Source: CAVSDF01 sp963726715 (lineage in GTDB: Bacteria; Bacteroidota; Rhodothermia; Rhodothermales; BA12). From it: 64,000 nucleotides of DNA. Made by a program: the position numbers and the translations under genes. The stretch is taken from positions 1-64,000 of the forward strand of contig CAVSDF010000014.1 of NCBI GenBank assembly GCA_963726715.1. Direction: 5' to 3'. Positions within the stretch are counted from its first letter, which is position 1; each line of letters starts with the position of its first letter. Of the stretch, positions 55,012 to 64,000 are shown in pieces. Under the pieces are notes generated by a model that was given only the letters and a program-made list of their open reading frames with translations, was not told where the DNA came from and did not search any database.

Positions 55012-56276
55012 TGCGCCTTCTTGCCTGCCGTGCCGCCCTGCTCCTCGTGAGCCTCGCGCTGCCCGCCGCCGCGCGCGCCTCGGGCGAAGGCGAAGACCTC
55101 GACCCCGTCCACCACTCGTCCGACGGCTACTACCTCGACGGCGCGCCGCTCTACAAGCTCGAACTGCCGCGCCTCTTCCTCGTGCGCCGCGCCGACGGCG
55201 GCCTCGGCTTCGACGCCTTCGCTTCGACCGCGAACGCGCTGCGCTCGGGCCGCTACGTCGCCGAGCCCGAGCACGCGGAAGGTGGACAGGCCGAACTCCA
55301 CGGCGAGACGGCGCATGCGACCGGTGAGGAGATCGAGAACGTCCTCCACGAAGAGATTCGCGGCACCGAGGCAACGCCCGCAGCAGGCGCGGGCACGCCC
55401 GTCGAGGCGCTCATCGAGAGCGGCGCCCACCTCGACGCGCACATCGTGCCCGCCGAGGGGTCGATGGTGATCGACTTCTCCGTCACGCGGCACCTGTTCT
55501 TCATGGTGCTCGGCTCGCTCATCCTGCTCGTGATGGCGCTCCGGATGGCGGGCAAGTACAAGCGCGGCATCGGCGCGCGGACGGCGCCGCGCGGGCGCGG
55601 GCAGAACGCCTTCGAGACGCTCGTGCTGTTCGTGCGCGACGAGATCGCCCGCCCGAACATCGGCTCCAAGGCCGACCGCTTCGTGCCGTATCTGCTCACC
55701 GCCTTCTTCTTCATCCTCGTCCTCAACCTGCTCGGCCTCGTGCCCTTCAGCGCGACGGCGACGGCGAACATCTCGGTGACGGCGGTCCTCGCGCTCTTCA
55801 CGTTCTTCATCACGCAGATCTTCGCGTCGAAGGACCACTGGAAGCACGTCTTCTGGCCCCCCGGCGTGCCGACGTTCGTCAAGCCGATCCTGATCCCGGT
55901 CGAGATCCTGGGCCTGTTCACGAAGCCCTTCGCGCTCGCCATCCGCCTCTTCGCCAACATGACGGCGGGGCACCTCGTGATCCTGAGTCTCATCGGCCTC
56001 ATCTTCACCTTCGGCAAGCTCTTCGGCGCAGGCGCGGGCTACGGCGTCGCGCCGGTGAGCATCGCCTTCTCGCTCTTCATCTACTGCCTCGAACTGCTCG
56101 TCGCGTTCTTGCAGGCGTACGTGTTCACGATGCTCTCAGCGATCTTCATCGGGATGGCCGTTGCCGAGCACGACCATCACGACCACGAGCACACCCACGC
56201 ACCGGGTGCGCGCCACGACCTCCACGAGGCGGGCGACATCGACCATCGCGACGGCCAGATGGCCCTGACCATCTGA
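55011..56276 (+). CDS. atpB: ATP synthase F0 subunit a
   Basis: Subunit a forms the proton half-channels. It has 421 residues, much longer than the E. coli protein (271). An N-terminal signal-like helix (LLACRAALLLVSLALPAAAR) and a ~130-residue extracytoplasmic, acidic, His-containing domain precede the conserved core. The essential Arg is in FALAIRLFANMTAGHLVI; other helices include LLTAFFFILVLNLLGLVPF and YCLELLVAFLQAYVFTMLSA. The C-terminus is His-rich (HDHHDHEHTHAPGARHDLHE). Long N-termini with a signal peptide are known in Bacteroidota subunit a. Confidence 0.95.
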   Translation: MRLLACRAALLLVSLALPAAARASGEGEDLDPVHHSSDGYYLDGAPLYKLELPRLFLVRRADGGLGFDAFASTANALRSGRYVAEPEHAEGGQAELHGETAHATGEEIENVLHEEIRGTEATPAAGAGTPVEALIESGAHLDAHIVPAEGSMVIDFSVTRHLFFMVLGSLILLVMALRMAGKYKRGIGARTAPRGRGQNAFETLVLFVRDEIARPNIGSKADRFVPYLLTAFFFILVLNLLGLVPFSATATANISVTAVLALFTFFITQIFASKDHWKHVFWPPGVPTFVKPILIPVEILGLFTKPFALAIRLFANMTAGHLVILSLIGLIFTFGKLFGAGAGYGVAPVSIAFSLFIYCLELLVAFLQAYVFTMLSAIFIGMAVAEHDHHDHEHTHAPGARHDLHEAGDIDHRDGQMALTI

Positions 56277-56388
56277 ACCGCCGTGCGTGAGCGGCGCGGT
56301 CTGCGCGGCTCTTCTCCCCCTTGCGGTCTCGGGCGCTCTGCCCGGATCACTTCCACGACACCACCACCCTCTTCTCCTTCTCCCCGTC

Positions 56389-56616
56389 ATGGACAACATT
56401 GCCCTTGCTTACCTCTCCGCTGGCATCGGCGCCGGTCTCGTCGCGCTCGGCGCCGGTCTCGGCATCGGCCGCCTCGCCGCTTCGGCGATGGAAGGTTCGG
56501 CCCGCCAGCCCGAGGCCACCGGCGACATCCGCACCTCGATGATCATCGCGGCGGCCCTCATCGAAGGCGTCGCCCTGTTCGGCCTCGTGATCTGCATCCT
56601 GCTCGCGATCAAGTGA
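56389..56616 (+). CDS. atpE: ATP synthase F0 subunit c
   Basis: This 75-residue hairpin of two membrane helices forms the rotor ring. The GAGLGIG run lies in helix 1 (VALGAGLGIGRLAASAMEGS), the polar loop is ARQPEATGD, and the ion-binding Glu is in helix 2 (IIAAALIEGVALFGLVICIL). Helix 1 lacks the Gln that marks sodium-binding rings, which suggests proton coupling. I chose ATG at 56389 after a CT-rich leader. Confidence 0.96.
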   Translation: MDNIALAYLSAGIGAGLVALGAGLGIGRLAASAMEGSARQPEATGDIRTSMIIAAALIEGVALFGLVICILLAIK

Positions 56617-56817
56617 TCCGGCCGGAATGTCCGTGCGGCGGCGCGGGCGACGGCGGGTCGTCTCTCCTCTGAGACGCCGCTCTCGCCCCGCCGCTGCCGG
56701 GGCGGCCGCGCGCACTGCGCCGCGCCGCCGCTCCGGCACCGGTTCTCGCCGCACGCGACCTTCTGCTGTGCCGCCACGCGCGGCGCGCCTCTTCTCTTCC
56801 CGACCCGTTCGTCCCCC

Positions 56818-57333
56818 ATGCCCGTTCTCGCCGCTGGCCTGCTCTCGCCCAACGTGGGCCTGATCGTCTGGACGCTCGTCGTCTTCGGCCTCCTCTTCCT
56901 CCTCCTCAGCAAGTACGCGTGGGGACCGATCACGAAGGCGCTCACCGAGCGCGAGTCGACGATCGACGCGTCGATTCAGCAGGCCGAGCGCGCCCTCGCC
57001 GAGGCCAAGCAGCTGCAGGCCAACAACGAGCAGGCCCGCCGCGACGCCGACGCCGACGCCCGCCGCGTCCAGGCCGAGGCCCGCGAAGCTGCCGACCGCT
57101 ACCGCGCCGAGGCCTTCGAGAAGGCCAAGACCGACGCCGCCGCCATCGTCGAGCAGGGCCGCGCCGAGATCGAGCGCGAGAAAACCGCTGCCCTCCAGCA
57201 GATTCGCGCCGAAGTGGCGTCGCTCGCCATCTCGGGCGCCGAGAAGATCCTCCGCAAGGAACTCGACGGCCCGGCGCAGCGCCAGATGGTCGACCACTTC
57301 CTCGACACGCTCCCGGCCCCGCAGCAGAACTGA
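56818..57333 (+). CDS. atpF: ATP synthase F0 subunit b
   Basis: This 171-residue stator stalk protein has an N-terminal membrane helix (LIVWTLVVFGLLFLLLSKYA) followed by a long, highly charged, Ala-rich helix (AERALAEAKQLQANNEQARR) that dimerises, and a C-terminal delta-binding end (ISGAEKILRKELDG). A 200-base spacer without an ORF separates it from atpE. The start is the ATG at 56818, next to CCCCC. Confidence 0.95.
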   Translation: MPVLAAGLLSPNVGLIVWTLVVFGLLFLLLSKYAWGPITKALTERESTIDASIQQAERALAEAKQLQANNEQARRDADADARRVQAEAREAADRYRAEAFEKAKTDAAAIVEQGRAEIEREKTAALQQIRAEVASLAISGAEKILRKELDGPAQRQMVDHFLDTLPAPQQN

Positions 57334-57385
57334 GCGGCCCGCCCGTCGCTCCGCTCTGCCCGCCGCACGCCCTTCCTTCCCTCCG

Positions 57386-57940
57386 ATGACCTCTCCCGTC
57401 GCCCGCCGCTACGCGCTCGCGCTCGCCACCGAGGCCGAGACGACCGGCACCGTCGCGGACGTCGATGCCGACCTCGCGCACATCGCCGAGGTGACCGCGG
57501 CAAGCCCCGACCTCGCCGCCGCCCTCGCCAGCCCCGTCGTCTCGCGCGCGGCGAAGCGCCGCGTCGTCGAGGCCGTCTTTCCGAAGCTGAGCGCCACGAC
57601 CGCGCGGTTCGTCGATTTGCTCTTCGACAAGGAACGCGAAGGCATCGTCCCCGGCGTCGCCGAGGCGTACGGCAACCTCCGCGACGAACGCAACGGCATC
57701 GTCGAAGCCGACGTGCGCGTGCCCTCGGAGATGTCCGCCGACGACGAGGCGGCGCTCACGAAGGCCCTCGAAGCGCGCACCGGCAAGCGCGTCCGCCTGC
57801 GCACGACCGTCGACGCGGACATGATCGGCGGCGTCGTGGTTCGCATCGGCGACACCGTCTACGACGGCTCCGTGCGGCAGCAGCTCGCCCGGCTCCGCGA
57901 GCGCCTGCTCACCGGCGACAGCGCACCGTCGCCCAACTGA
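57386..57940 (+). CDS. atpH: ATP synthase F1 subunit delta
   Basis: This 184-residue protein links the peripheral stalk to F1. The N-terminal helical domain begins SPVARRYALALATEAE, and the conserved C-terminal motif is GGVVVRIGDTVYDGSVRQQL. Length and order (b, delta, alpha) are standard. Confidence 0.95.
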   Translation: MTSPVARRYALALATEAETTGTVADVDADLAHIAEVTAASPDLAAALASPVVSRAAKRRVVEAVFPKLSATTARFVDLLFDKEREGIVPGVAEAYGNLRDERNGIVEADVRVPSEMSADDEAALTKALEARTGKRVRLRTTVDADMIGGVVVRIGDTVYDGSVRQQLARLRERLLTGDSAPSPN

Positions 57941-58052
57941 GCCGACCTGAGTACCGGCTGAGCCGGTCTCTCCCCCTTTCTGATCTTCGCCCGACGGGCG
58001 CCGCGCGCTCGCTGCGCCACCGGCACCGCTCCACACCCGATTCCCCGCCCCC

Positions 58053-59651
<1,599 letters not shown>

Positions 59652-59661
59652 CCCCCTGACG

Positions 59662-60000
59662 ATGCCGGACGCCCCCCTCGACCCGAAGCTCGTCCCGCGC
59701 GGGCGGCAGCGAATGGGGGGCGTGTTCATCGCGCTCGTTGGCCTCGTCGGCGCGGTGTATCAGTGGCGGGTAACGGCAGAGACCGGGTCGTTCCTGGTTT
59801 TCGCGGCGCTCGCACTCCCCGCCTTCGCCGTCCTCGGGATCGCACTTCTTCTGGTGCCCGGCTACCGCGAGGAGCGCGCCGCGAAAGGCGAGGACACGAC
59901 GGCGCTCGACGGCTTCGCCCTCATCACGCCCCGCTGGTGGGCTGTCTTCGCGCTCGCGCTCGCAGCAGGCATCGCCAACGCACTTCTTCTCTCCGCCTGA
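59662..60000 (+). CDS. Membrane protein of unknown function between atpA and atpG
   Basis: This 112-residue protein has three predicted membrane helices (GGVFIALVGLVGAVYQW, SFLVFAALALPAFAVLGIAL, WWAVFALALAAGIANALLLS) and a cytoplasmic-looking charged loop (PGYREERAAKGEDTTALDGF). I recognise no family. It is tightly packed, 10 bases after atpA and 3 bases before atpG, so it is co-expressed with the ATP synthase. Most bacteria have no gene at this position. An assembly factor, or a lineage-specific hitchhiker, are both possible. Confidence 0.75.
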   Translation: MPDAPLDPKLVPRGRQRMGGVFIALVGLVGAVYQWRVTAETGSFLVFAALALPAFAVLGIALLLVPGYREERAAKGEDTTALDGFALITPRWWAVFALALAAGIANALLLSA

Positions 60001-60003
60001 CCC

Positions 60004-60933
60004 ATGGCCTCTCTCCGCGACATTCGCAGCCGCATCGCGTCGGTGCAGAACACGCAGCAGGTGACGCGCGCGATGAAGATGGTGGCGGCGGCCAAGCTGC
60101 GCCGCGCCCAGGAACGCATCTTCGCGACGCGCCCCTACGCCTTCAAGATCCGCGACGTGATCGGCCACCTCAAGGACGTCGTCGATCCGTCGAAGCACCC
60201 GCTCTTCGTGCGGCGCGAGGTGACGAACCGCCTCGTCATCGTCGTCACCGCCGACCGTGGCCTCGCCGGGCCGTTCAACACGAACGCGATCAAGACCGCG
60301 GAGCAGACGCTCCGCGAGACGACCGTGCCCGGCACGACCTACATGATCGCCGTCGGGCGCAAGGGCCACGACTACTTCGCCAAGCGTGGCGCGACGCTCG
60401 TCGGCGACTACCGCGGCGTCTTCGGGCGCCTGAGCGTCTCCACCGCCGACGCCGTCGCCGACGAGGCCGTCGCCGGTTTCCGCGACGGGCGCTGGGACGA
60501 GGTCGTCGTCGTCTACAACGAGTTCAAGAACACGATCTCGCAGAACCGCATCGCCGAGCCGCTCCTCCCGATCCCTGCCGAGCGCTTTCTCACCCCGGTG
60601 ATGGAGGCCGACGAGGCGGCGGTGCCGACGGCGCTCGTGGCGACCGGAAAGGCGCCCACCGAGCCAGACTACCTCTTCGAGCCGTCGCCCGATGCGATCC
60701 TCGACGCGCTCGTGCCGCAGTACCTGACCTCGCAGCTCTGGCGCATCCTGCTGGAGTCGAACGCGAGCGAGCAGGGCGCGCGCATGATGGCGATGGACAA
60801 CGCGACGACGAACGCCGACGACCTGCTGAAGGCCCTCCGCCTCTCGTACAACCAGGCCCGCCAGGCCGCGATCACGACCGAGCTGATCGAGATCGTCTCG
60901 GGCGCCAACGCCCTCGCCGAAGCCAACGCCTGA
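60004..60933 (+). CDS. atpG: ATP synthase F1 subunit gamma
   Basis: The central rotor shaft, 309 residues. The N-terminal helix SRIASVQNTQQVTRAMKMVA and the C-terminal helix MAMDNATTNADDLLKALRLS form the coiled coil, and the core has VTADRGLAGPFNTN. It is the last gene of the cluster, followed by a strong terminator; atpD and atpC are not present and must be elsewhere. Confidence 0.96.
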   Translation: MASLRDIRSRIASVQNTQQVTRAMKMVAAAKLRRAQERIFATRPYAFKIRDVIGHLKDVVDPSKHPLFVRREVTNRLVIVVTADRGLAGPFNTNAIKTAEQTLRETTVPGTTYMIAVGRKGHDYFAKRGATLVGDYRGVFGRLSVSTADAVADEAVAGFRDGRWDEVVVVYNEFKNTISQNRIAEPLLPIPAERFLTPVMEADEAAVPTALVATGKAPTEPDYLFEPSPDAILDALVPQYLTSQLWRILLESNASEQGARMMAMDNATTNADDLLKALRLSYNQARQAAITTELIEIVSGANALAEANA

Positions 60934-60952
60934 CGCCTCCTTCCGGTGGTCC

Positions 60953-60987
60953 CGCGCCCCGCTGTCCTTCGTGGACGGCGGGGCGCG
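60953..60987 (+). terminator. Terminator of the ATP synthase cluster
   Basis: A 15-bp stem (60953-60967 with 60973-60987, one G-T pair) with a 5-nt loop TTCGT lies 20 bases past the atpG stop. It is GC-rich without a long T-run. Confidence 0.78.
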
Positions 60988-61106
60988 CGGCGTTTGCAGG
61001 ATGGCGGGCCGGTGCGGCCCTGCGGTTTGCTGTGGCCTGTTCGTCGTCCACCGTCCGTCGTCCGCCCCTGCGTGCGTATTCTCGCCGCCTGTCCATCCTC
61101 CCCGCG

Positions 61107-62492
61107 ATGCGCCCCTCCCGATTTGCCGCCGCCGCCCTTCTGATCGGCCTCGCCGCCGCGCCCGCCCGCGCGCAGGAGCGCGGCGGAGGCGAGGTCACCG
61201 TCCCCACCGACGAGATCAGCAGCGCCGACCGCGCCGCCATCCGCGTCGACCTCGACGCGGCGCAGGTGCGTCTCGGCCTCGCTCTCCCCGACGCTGCTGG
61301 AAAGCGCGGCGCGGCGACGCGGTTCGCGTGGCCCATCGCCCCCGCCGGGACGTTCGACGGCACCGCCACCTTCCCCGTCAGCGCCTTCTTCGACCACGAC
61401 GGCGTCTCCGGCACCGACCAGGACTACACCTGCACCGACCGATCCTACGACGGCCACGAGGGCACCGACATCATCACGTGGCCCTTCCCACTCGCCCGGA
61501 TGGACGCCAACGAAGTCGTGGCCGTCGCCGCCGCGCCGGGCGTCATCATCGGCACCCGCGACGGCAACTTCGACCGGCAGTGCGCCGCCGTGACCGGCGC
61601 GCAGTGGAACGCCGTCTACCTCCGCCACGACGATGGCGCGGTGACGTGGTACGGACACCTCAAATCCGGCAGCCTGACCGCAAAGGCCGTGGGCCAGCGC
61701 GTCGAGACGGGCGAGCGGCTCGGCGTGATCGGGAGTTCGGGGCGCTCGACCGGGCCGCACCTCCACTTCGAGGTCTACGACGCGTCCGGCGGCCTCATCG
61801 ACCCCTTCGGCGGGACGTGCAACCGGCGCAACGGGCAGACCTCGTGGTGGATCGCGCAGCCGCCGCCGCGCGAGACGGCCATCTCAGCCGTGCGCACGCA
61901 CAGCGTCCCGCCGCTCGTGCGGACGTGCCCGCAGACGGAGACGATCAGCGAAAAGCGCTCGTTCGCGGCGGGCGAGTCGTTCAAGATGGCCGTCTACCTC
62001 CGCGATCAGGCGCCCGACCAGGTGCTCACCTACCGCATCCTCGACCCCACCGGCGCGACGTTCTGGAGCGACACGCAGGTGATGCGCGCCACTTATACGA
62101 CCTCCTACTGGTACGTGACCGTCGATCTGCCCCCGAACGCCGCATCTGGCGTGTGGAAGGCCGTCGCCGAGATCGACGGGAAGATGGTGGCGCGCGACTT
62201 CGCTGTCGGCACCGTCCTCGCAGGCGAGGAAACGACCCGCGCCGGAGCCGTCCGCATCGGCACCCCGTGGCCCAACCCCGCCACCGCCGCCGTCACGATG
62301 GACGTGGACGCCCCCTCCGGCAAGCCCGTCACCGTCGACGCCTACGACGTGCTCGGGCGCCACCTCGCCCGCCTCCACGACGGCGACAGCGGCACGCTCG
62401 CCTTCGACGCCTCCGCCCTGCCCCGTGGCCTCGTCATGCTCCGCGTCACCGCCGGGGCGCACATCGAAACCCGCCGTCTCGTGCTCCGGTGA
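61107..62492 (+). CDS. Secreted M23 metallopeptidase with T9SS sorting domain
   Basis: This 461-residue protein has a signal peptide (SRFAAAALLIGLAAAPARAQ). The M23 domain (~95-245) has zinc ligands in YDGHEGTDIITWPF and TGPHLHFEVYDASGG, and WYGHLKSGSLTAKAVGQ between them. A beta domain follows, and the T9SS type A domain is at ~375-461 (GTPWPNPATAAVTMDV, YDVLGRHLARLHDG, LPRGLVMLRV). It probably acts on peptidoglycan or proteins outside the cell. It has its own leader after the atp terminator and is convergent with the CPBP gene, five bases away. Confidence 0.92.
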   Translation: MRPSRFAAAALLIGLAAAPARAQERGGGEVTVPTDEISSADRAAIRVDLDAAQVRLGLALPDAAGKRGAATRFAWPIAPAGTFDGTATFPVSAFFDHDGVSGTDQDYTCTDRSYDGHEGTDIITWPFPLARMDANEVVAVAAAPGVIIGTRDGNFDRQCAAVTGAQWNAVYLRHDDGAVTWYGHLKSGSLTAKAVGQRVETGERLGVIGSSGRSTGPHLHFEVYDASGGLIDPFGGTCNRRNGQTSWWIAQPPPRETAISAVRTHSVPPLVRTCPQTETISEKRSFAAGESFKMAVYLRDQAPDQVLTYRILDPTGATFWSDTQVMRATYTTSYWYVTVDLPPNAASGVWKAVAEIDGKMVARDFAVGTVLAGEETTRAGAVRIGTPWPNPATAAVTMDVDAPSGKPVTVDAYDVLGRHLARLHDGDSGTLAFDASALPRGLVMLRVTAGAHIETRRLVLR

Positions 62493-62497
62493 CGCCG

Positions 62498-63323
62498 TCA
62501 CGCGCCCCAGCCCGCGTACAGGGCCACGAGGGCGAGGGTGTTGGCGGTGCCGTGCGCCACGACCGGCGCCCAGAGGCGGCCACCTTCGCGCGCGAAAAGG
62601 ACGCCGAGCGCCACGCCCGCGACGCCCGTCGCCACGACGCCGCTCGCGCCCTGGTAGACGTGCGCGAGCGCGAATCCGGCCGCGGCCAGGCCGATGGCGA
62701 GGGCGCGCAGCAACGAGACGCACGGCGATCTGTCGCACGCGCCCGGCACCGACGCGAGGCCGAGCGCGGCGACGATGGCGGGGATCAGGGTGGCGCGGAA
62801 CAGGCCCTCCTCGATCCACACGACCAGTCCCCACGTCACGCCGAGCATCGCGGCGAGCGCACCGGCGTCGCCGCGGAGGTAGGCGAAGGCCGACAGGTCG
62901 GGCGGGGCGCCGAAGAGGGCGGCGGCGAGCGGGTTCGACGGCGACCGTCGAGACGACCTGCAACCCGACGCCCCACGCCACGCCGCGCCCGAGCATCCGC
63001 AGCCATCCACCGCGCGGACGCCCGAGCGCCGAGGGTGCGTCGCCACGACGGAAGAGCGCCCACGCCATCCCCACCGCGACCGCCACGCCCAGCCCGGCCA
63101 TGTCGTGGCCGAGCGCCGCGCCGCCCACCACCGATGCTACGACGGCGATGGCAACGGCGGCTCCGGCGATGCGCGTCCGAAGAGGCGGCGAAGACGGCGC
63201 CGCAAAGGGCTCGAGGCGGGGGCGCGGCGGCAGGCTCCACGGGCAGACGGTTGCGGGCGGGATCGGGGATGCTGTATCTTTCGCGTCCGCCACGGCGTCG
63301 GGGTCTCCCGCGCGCCGAGCCAT
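62498..63323 (-). CDS. CPBP-family intramembrane metalloprotease (one frame break)
   Basis: About 275 residues with six to eight membrane helices. The CPBP (Abi) motifs are visible: EE-x3-R (VWIEEGLFRATLIP), F-x3-H (AGFALAHVYQG) and a final H/N motif (VVAHGTANTLALVAL). The first part is in another frame up to ~62938, where one extra C (GAACCCGCTC for GAACCGCTC) explains the break. Relatives include CAAX prenyl proteases and bacteriocin-immunity proteins. The ATG at 63323 is only 2 bases from the divergent tRNA-Ser, so the true start may lie further in; the first 60 residues are unconserved. Confidence 0.82.
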
Positions 63324-63325
63324 CC

Positions 63326-63414
63326 GGAGGGGTGGGTGAGAGGCTGAAACCAGGGCTTTGCTAAAGCTCCGTACGTGTCAAAACGTACCGAGGGTTCGAA
63401 TCCCTCCCCCTCCG
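63326..63414 (+). tRNA. tRNA-Ser (anticodon GCT)
   Basis: The 89-nt cloverleaf has an acceptor stem GGAGGGG/CCCCTCC, an anticodon stem-loop GGGCT-TTGCTAA-AGCTC with anticodon GCT, a long variable arm (GTACGT/ACGTAC) as expected for serine, and a T arm GAGGG-TTCGAAT-CCCTC. The discriminator is G. CCA is not encoded. Confidence 0.96.
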
Positions 63415-63420
63415 CAGACG

Positions 63421-63453
63421 CGCCCGCCGTTCGGTTTCCCCGAGCGGCGGGCG
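63421..63453 (+). terminator. Terminator after tRNA-Ser
   Basis: A 9-bp perfect stem (CGCCCGCCG, 63421-63429, with 63445-63453) with a 15-nt loop is followed by CTGTCGTTT. It lies 6 bases after the tRNA. Confidence 0.75.
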
Positions 63454-63487
63454 CTGTCGTTTGGAGATGTCCGCAGGGGTGAGCGCC

Positions 63488-64000
63488 TCAGCGTGCGGGC
63501 GCGGCGGGAGACGAGGCGGACGGCGCCGCCGCGGCGGGAGGCACGCGGATCTCATACAACGACCCCCACAGCTTCCCCGTCACGAAGAGCCGCTTCGTCG
63601 CCGGGTCGTAGGCGATGCCGTTGAGGACGTCGGCGCGGGGATTGCCCTGGATCGGACGCAGGACCGCGAGGTCGATGAAGCGGCGCACCTTCCCGCTCGC
63701 CGGGTCGATGACGGCGATCACGTCGGTGCCCCAGATGTTGGCCCAGACCTCGCCGTCGATCCATTCGAGTTCGTTGAGGTTGCCGACCGCGTTGGCGCCG
63801 TCCATCACCCGCACGCGGCGCGTCTCGGCGAACGTGGCCGGGTTGCGCCAGACGAGGTCGGGAGAGCCGTTGCTCATCACCAGCGAGGTGCCGTCGGTGG
63901 TCAGGCCCCAGCCCTCGCCGGTGTAGCGGAGCGTGTCGAGCGGTGCCCACGTGGCGGCGTCGTAGACGTAGGCGTGCTGCTGCTGCCACGTGATCTGGTA
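63488..64000 (-). CDS. Glutaminyl-peptide cyclotransferase, C-terminal part (runs off window)
   Basis: The minus-strand frame is open from the window edge (64000) to the stop at 63488, giving 170 residues of the C-terminal half. The glutamine cyclotransferase beta-propeller family is recognisable from YTGEGWGLTTDGTSLVMSNG, NLNELEWIDGEVWANIWGTD, VIDPASGKV and the closing DVLNGIAYDPATKRLFVTGK, LWGSLYEI. The enzyme forms N-terminal pyroglutamate on exported proteins and peptides. A Pro/Ala/Ser tail ends it. The N-terminus with any signal peptide lies beyond the window. Confidence 0.9.
   Translation of the reverse strand, partial: YQITWQQQHAYVYDAATWAPLDTLRYTGEGWGLTTDGTSLVMSNGSPDLVWRNPATFAETRRVRVMDGANAVGNLNELEWIDGEVWANIWGTDVIAVIDPASGKVRRFIDLAVLRPIQGNPRADVLNGIAYDPATKRLFVTGKLWGSLYEIRVPPAAAAPSASSPAAPAR

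Overview
This is a high-GC bacterial window whose gene content points to the Rhodothermota/Bacteroidota side of the tree, most likely a marine Rhodothermia such as the Rubricoccus/Rubrivirga group. The grounds are secreted proteins with C-terminal type IX secretion (T9SS) sorting domains, a TonB receptor with a carboxypeptidase-like N-terminal domain, a PUR-alpha-like DUF3276 protein, a Rho factor with a large low-complexity insertion, an atp cluster with no atpD or atpC inside it, and start codons preceded by C/T-rich leaders rather than Shine-Dalgarno sequences. The genus is inference.

Layout. 1-8.4 kb is a decayed accessory island: a wrecked VWA/fibronectin-III/T9SS gene, an IS3-type element, an AT-rich stretch, a tyrosine-recombinase fragment, and a copy of the 3' half of tRNA-Cys that looks like an attachment site. 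8.4-12.8 kb holds a beta-helix T9SS protein, a degenerate M23-fold protein and apaG. 13-17.6 kb carries a 2-oxoacid:ferredoxin oxidoreductase pair and a HEPN-containing two-gene module. 17.7-25.5 kb has a class A penicillin-binding protein, an M14 zinc peptidase, several small genes and a VapBC pair. 25.5-31.2 kb, all minus strand, has recJ, a glycosyltransferase, a PlcP-like phosphoesterase and hisD. 31.5-38.1 kb, minus strand, has DUF3276, TM2, DUF2752, a T9SS protein and a TonB receptor. 38.4-48.5 kb has csbD, folC, rho, a diheme lipoprotein, lysS and a PAS histidine kinase. 48.5-53.2 kb, minus strand, has queG, two OmpA-family proteins and rpsT. 53.4-62.5 kb has an M23 peptidase, the ATP synthase cluster (atpZ, an atpI-like gene, atpB, E, F, H, A, an unnamed membrane gene, atpG) and a T9SS M23 peptidase. 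The right end has a CPBP protease, tRNA-Ser(GCT) and a partial glutaminyl-peptide cyclotransferase.

The most interesting signal is a probable phosphate-starvation regulon. Two arrays of four 11-nt direct repeats, shaped like PHO boxes (consensus about NTTACCGNNNN), lie upstream of the PlcP-like phosphoesterase and its adjacent glycosyltransferase, and upstream of the TonB receptor and T9SS pair. PlcP plus a glycosyltransferase is the known route by which phosphate-starved bacteria replace phospholipids with glycolipids.

Many conserved genes, including the normally essential rho and lysS, are broken by single-base frame changes, usually one extra G or C. These look like sequence errors rather than gene loss, so most split genes here are reported as one gene with a noted frame break. 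The VWA/FN3 gene is different: it is broken so often that it is called a real pseudogene.
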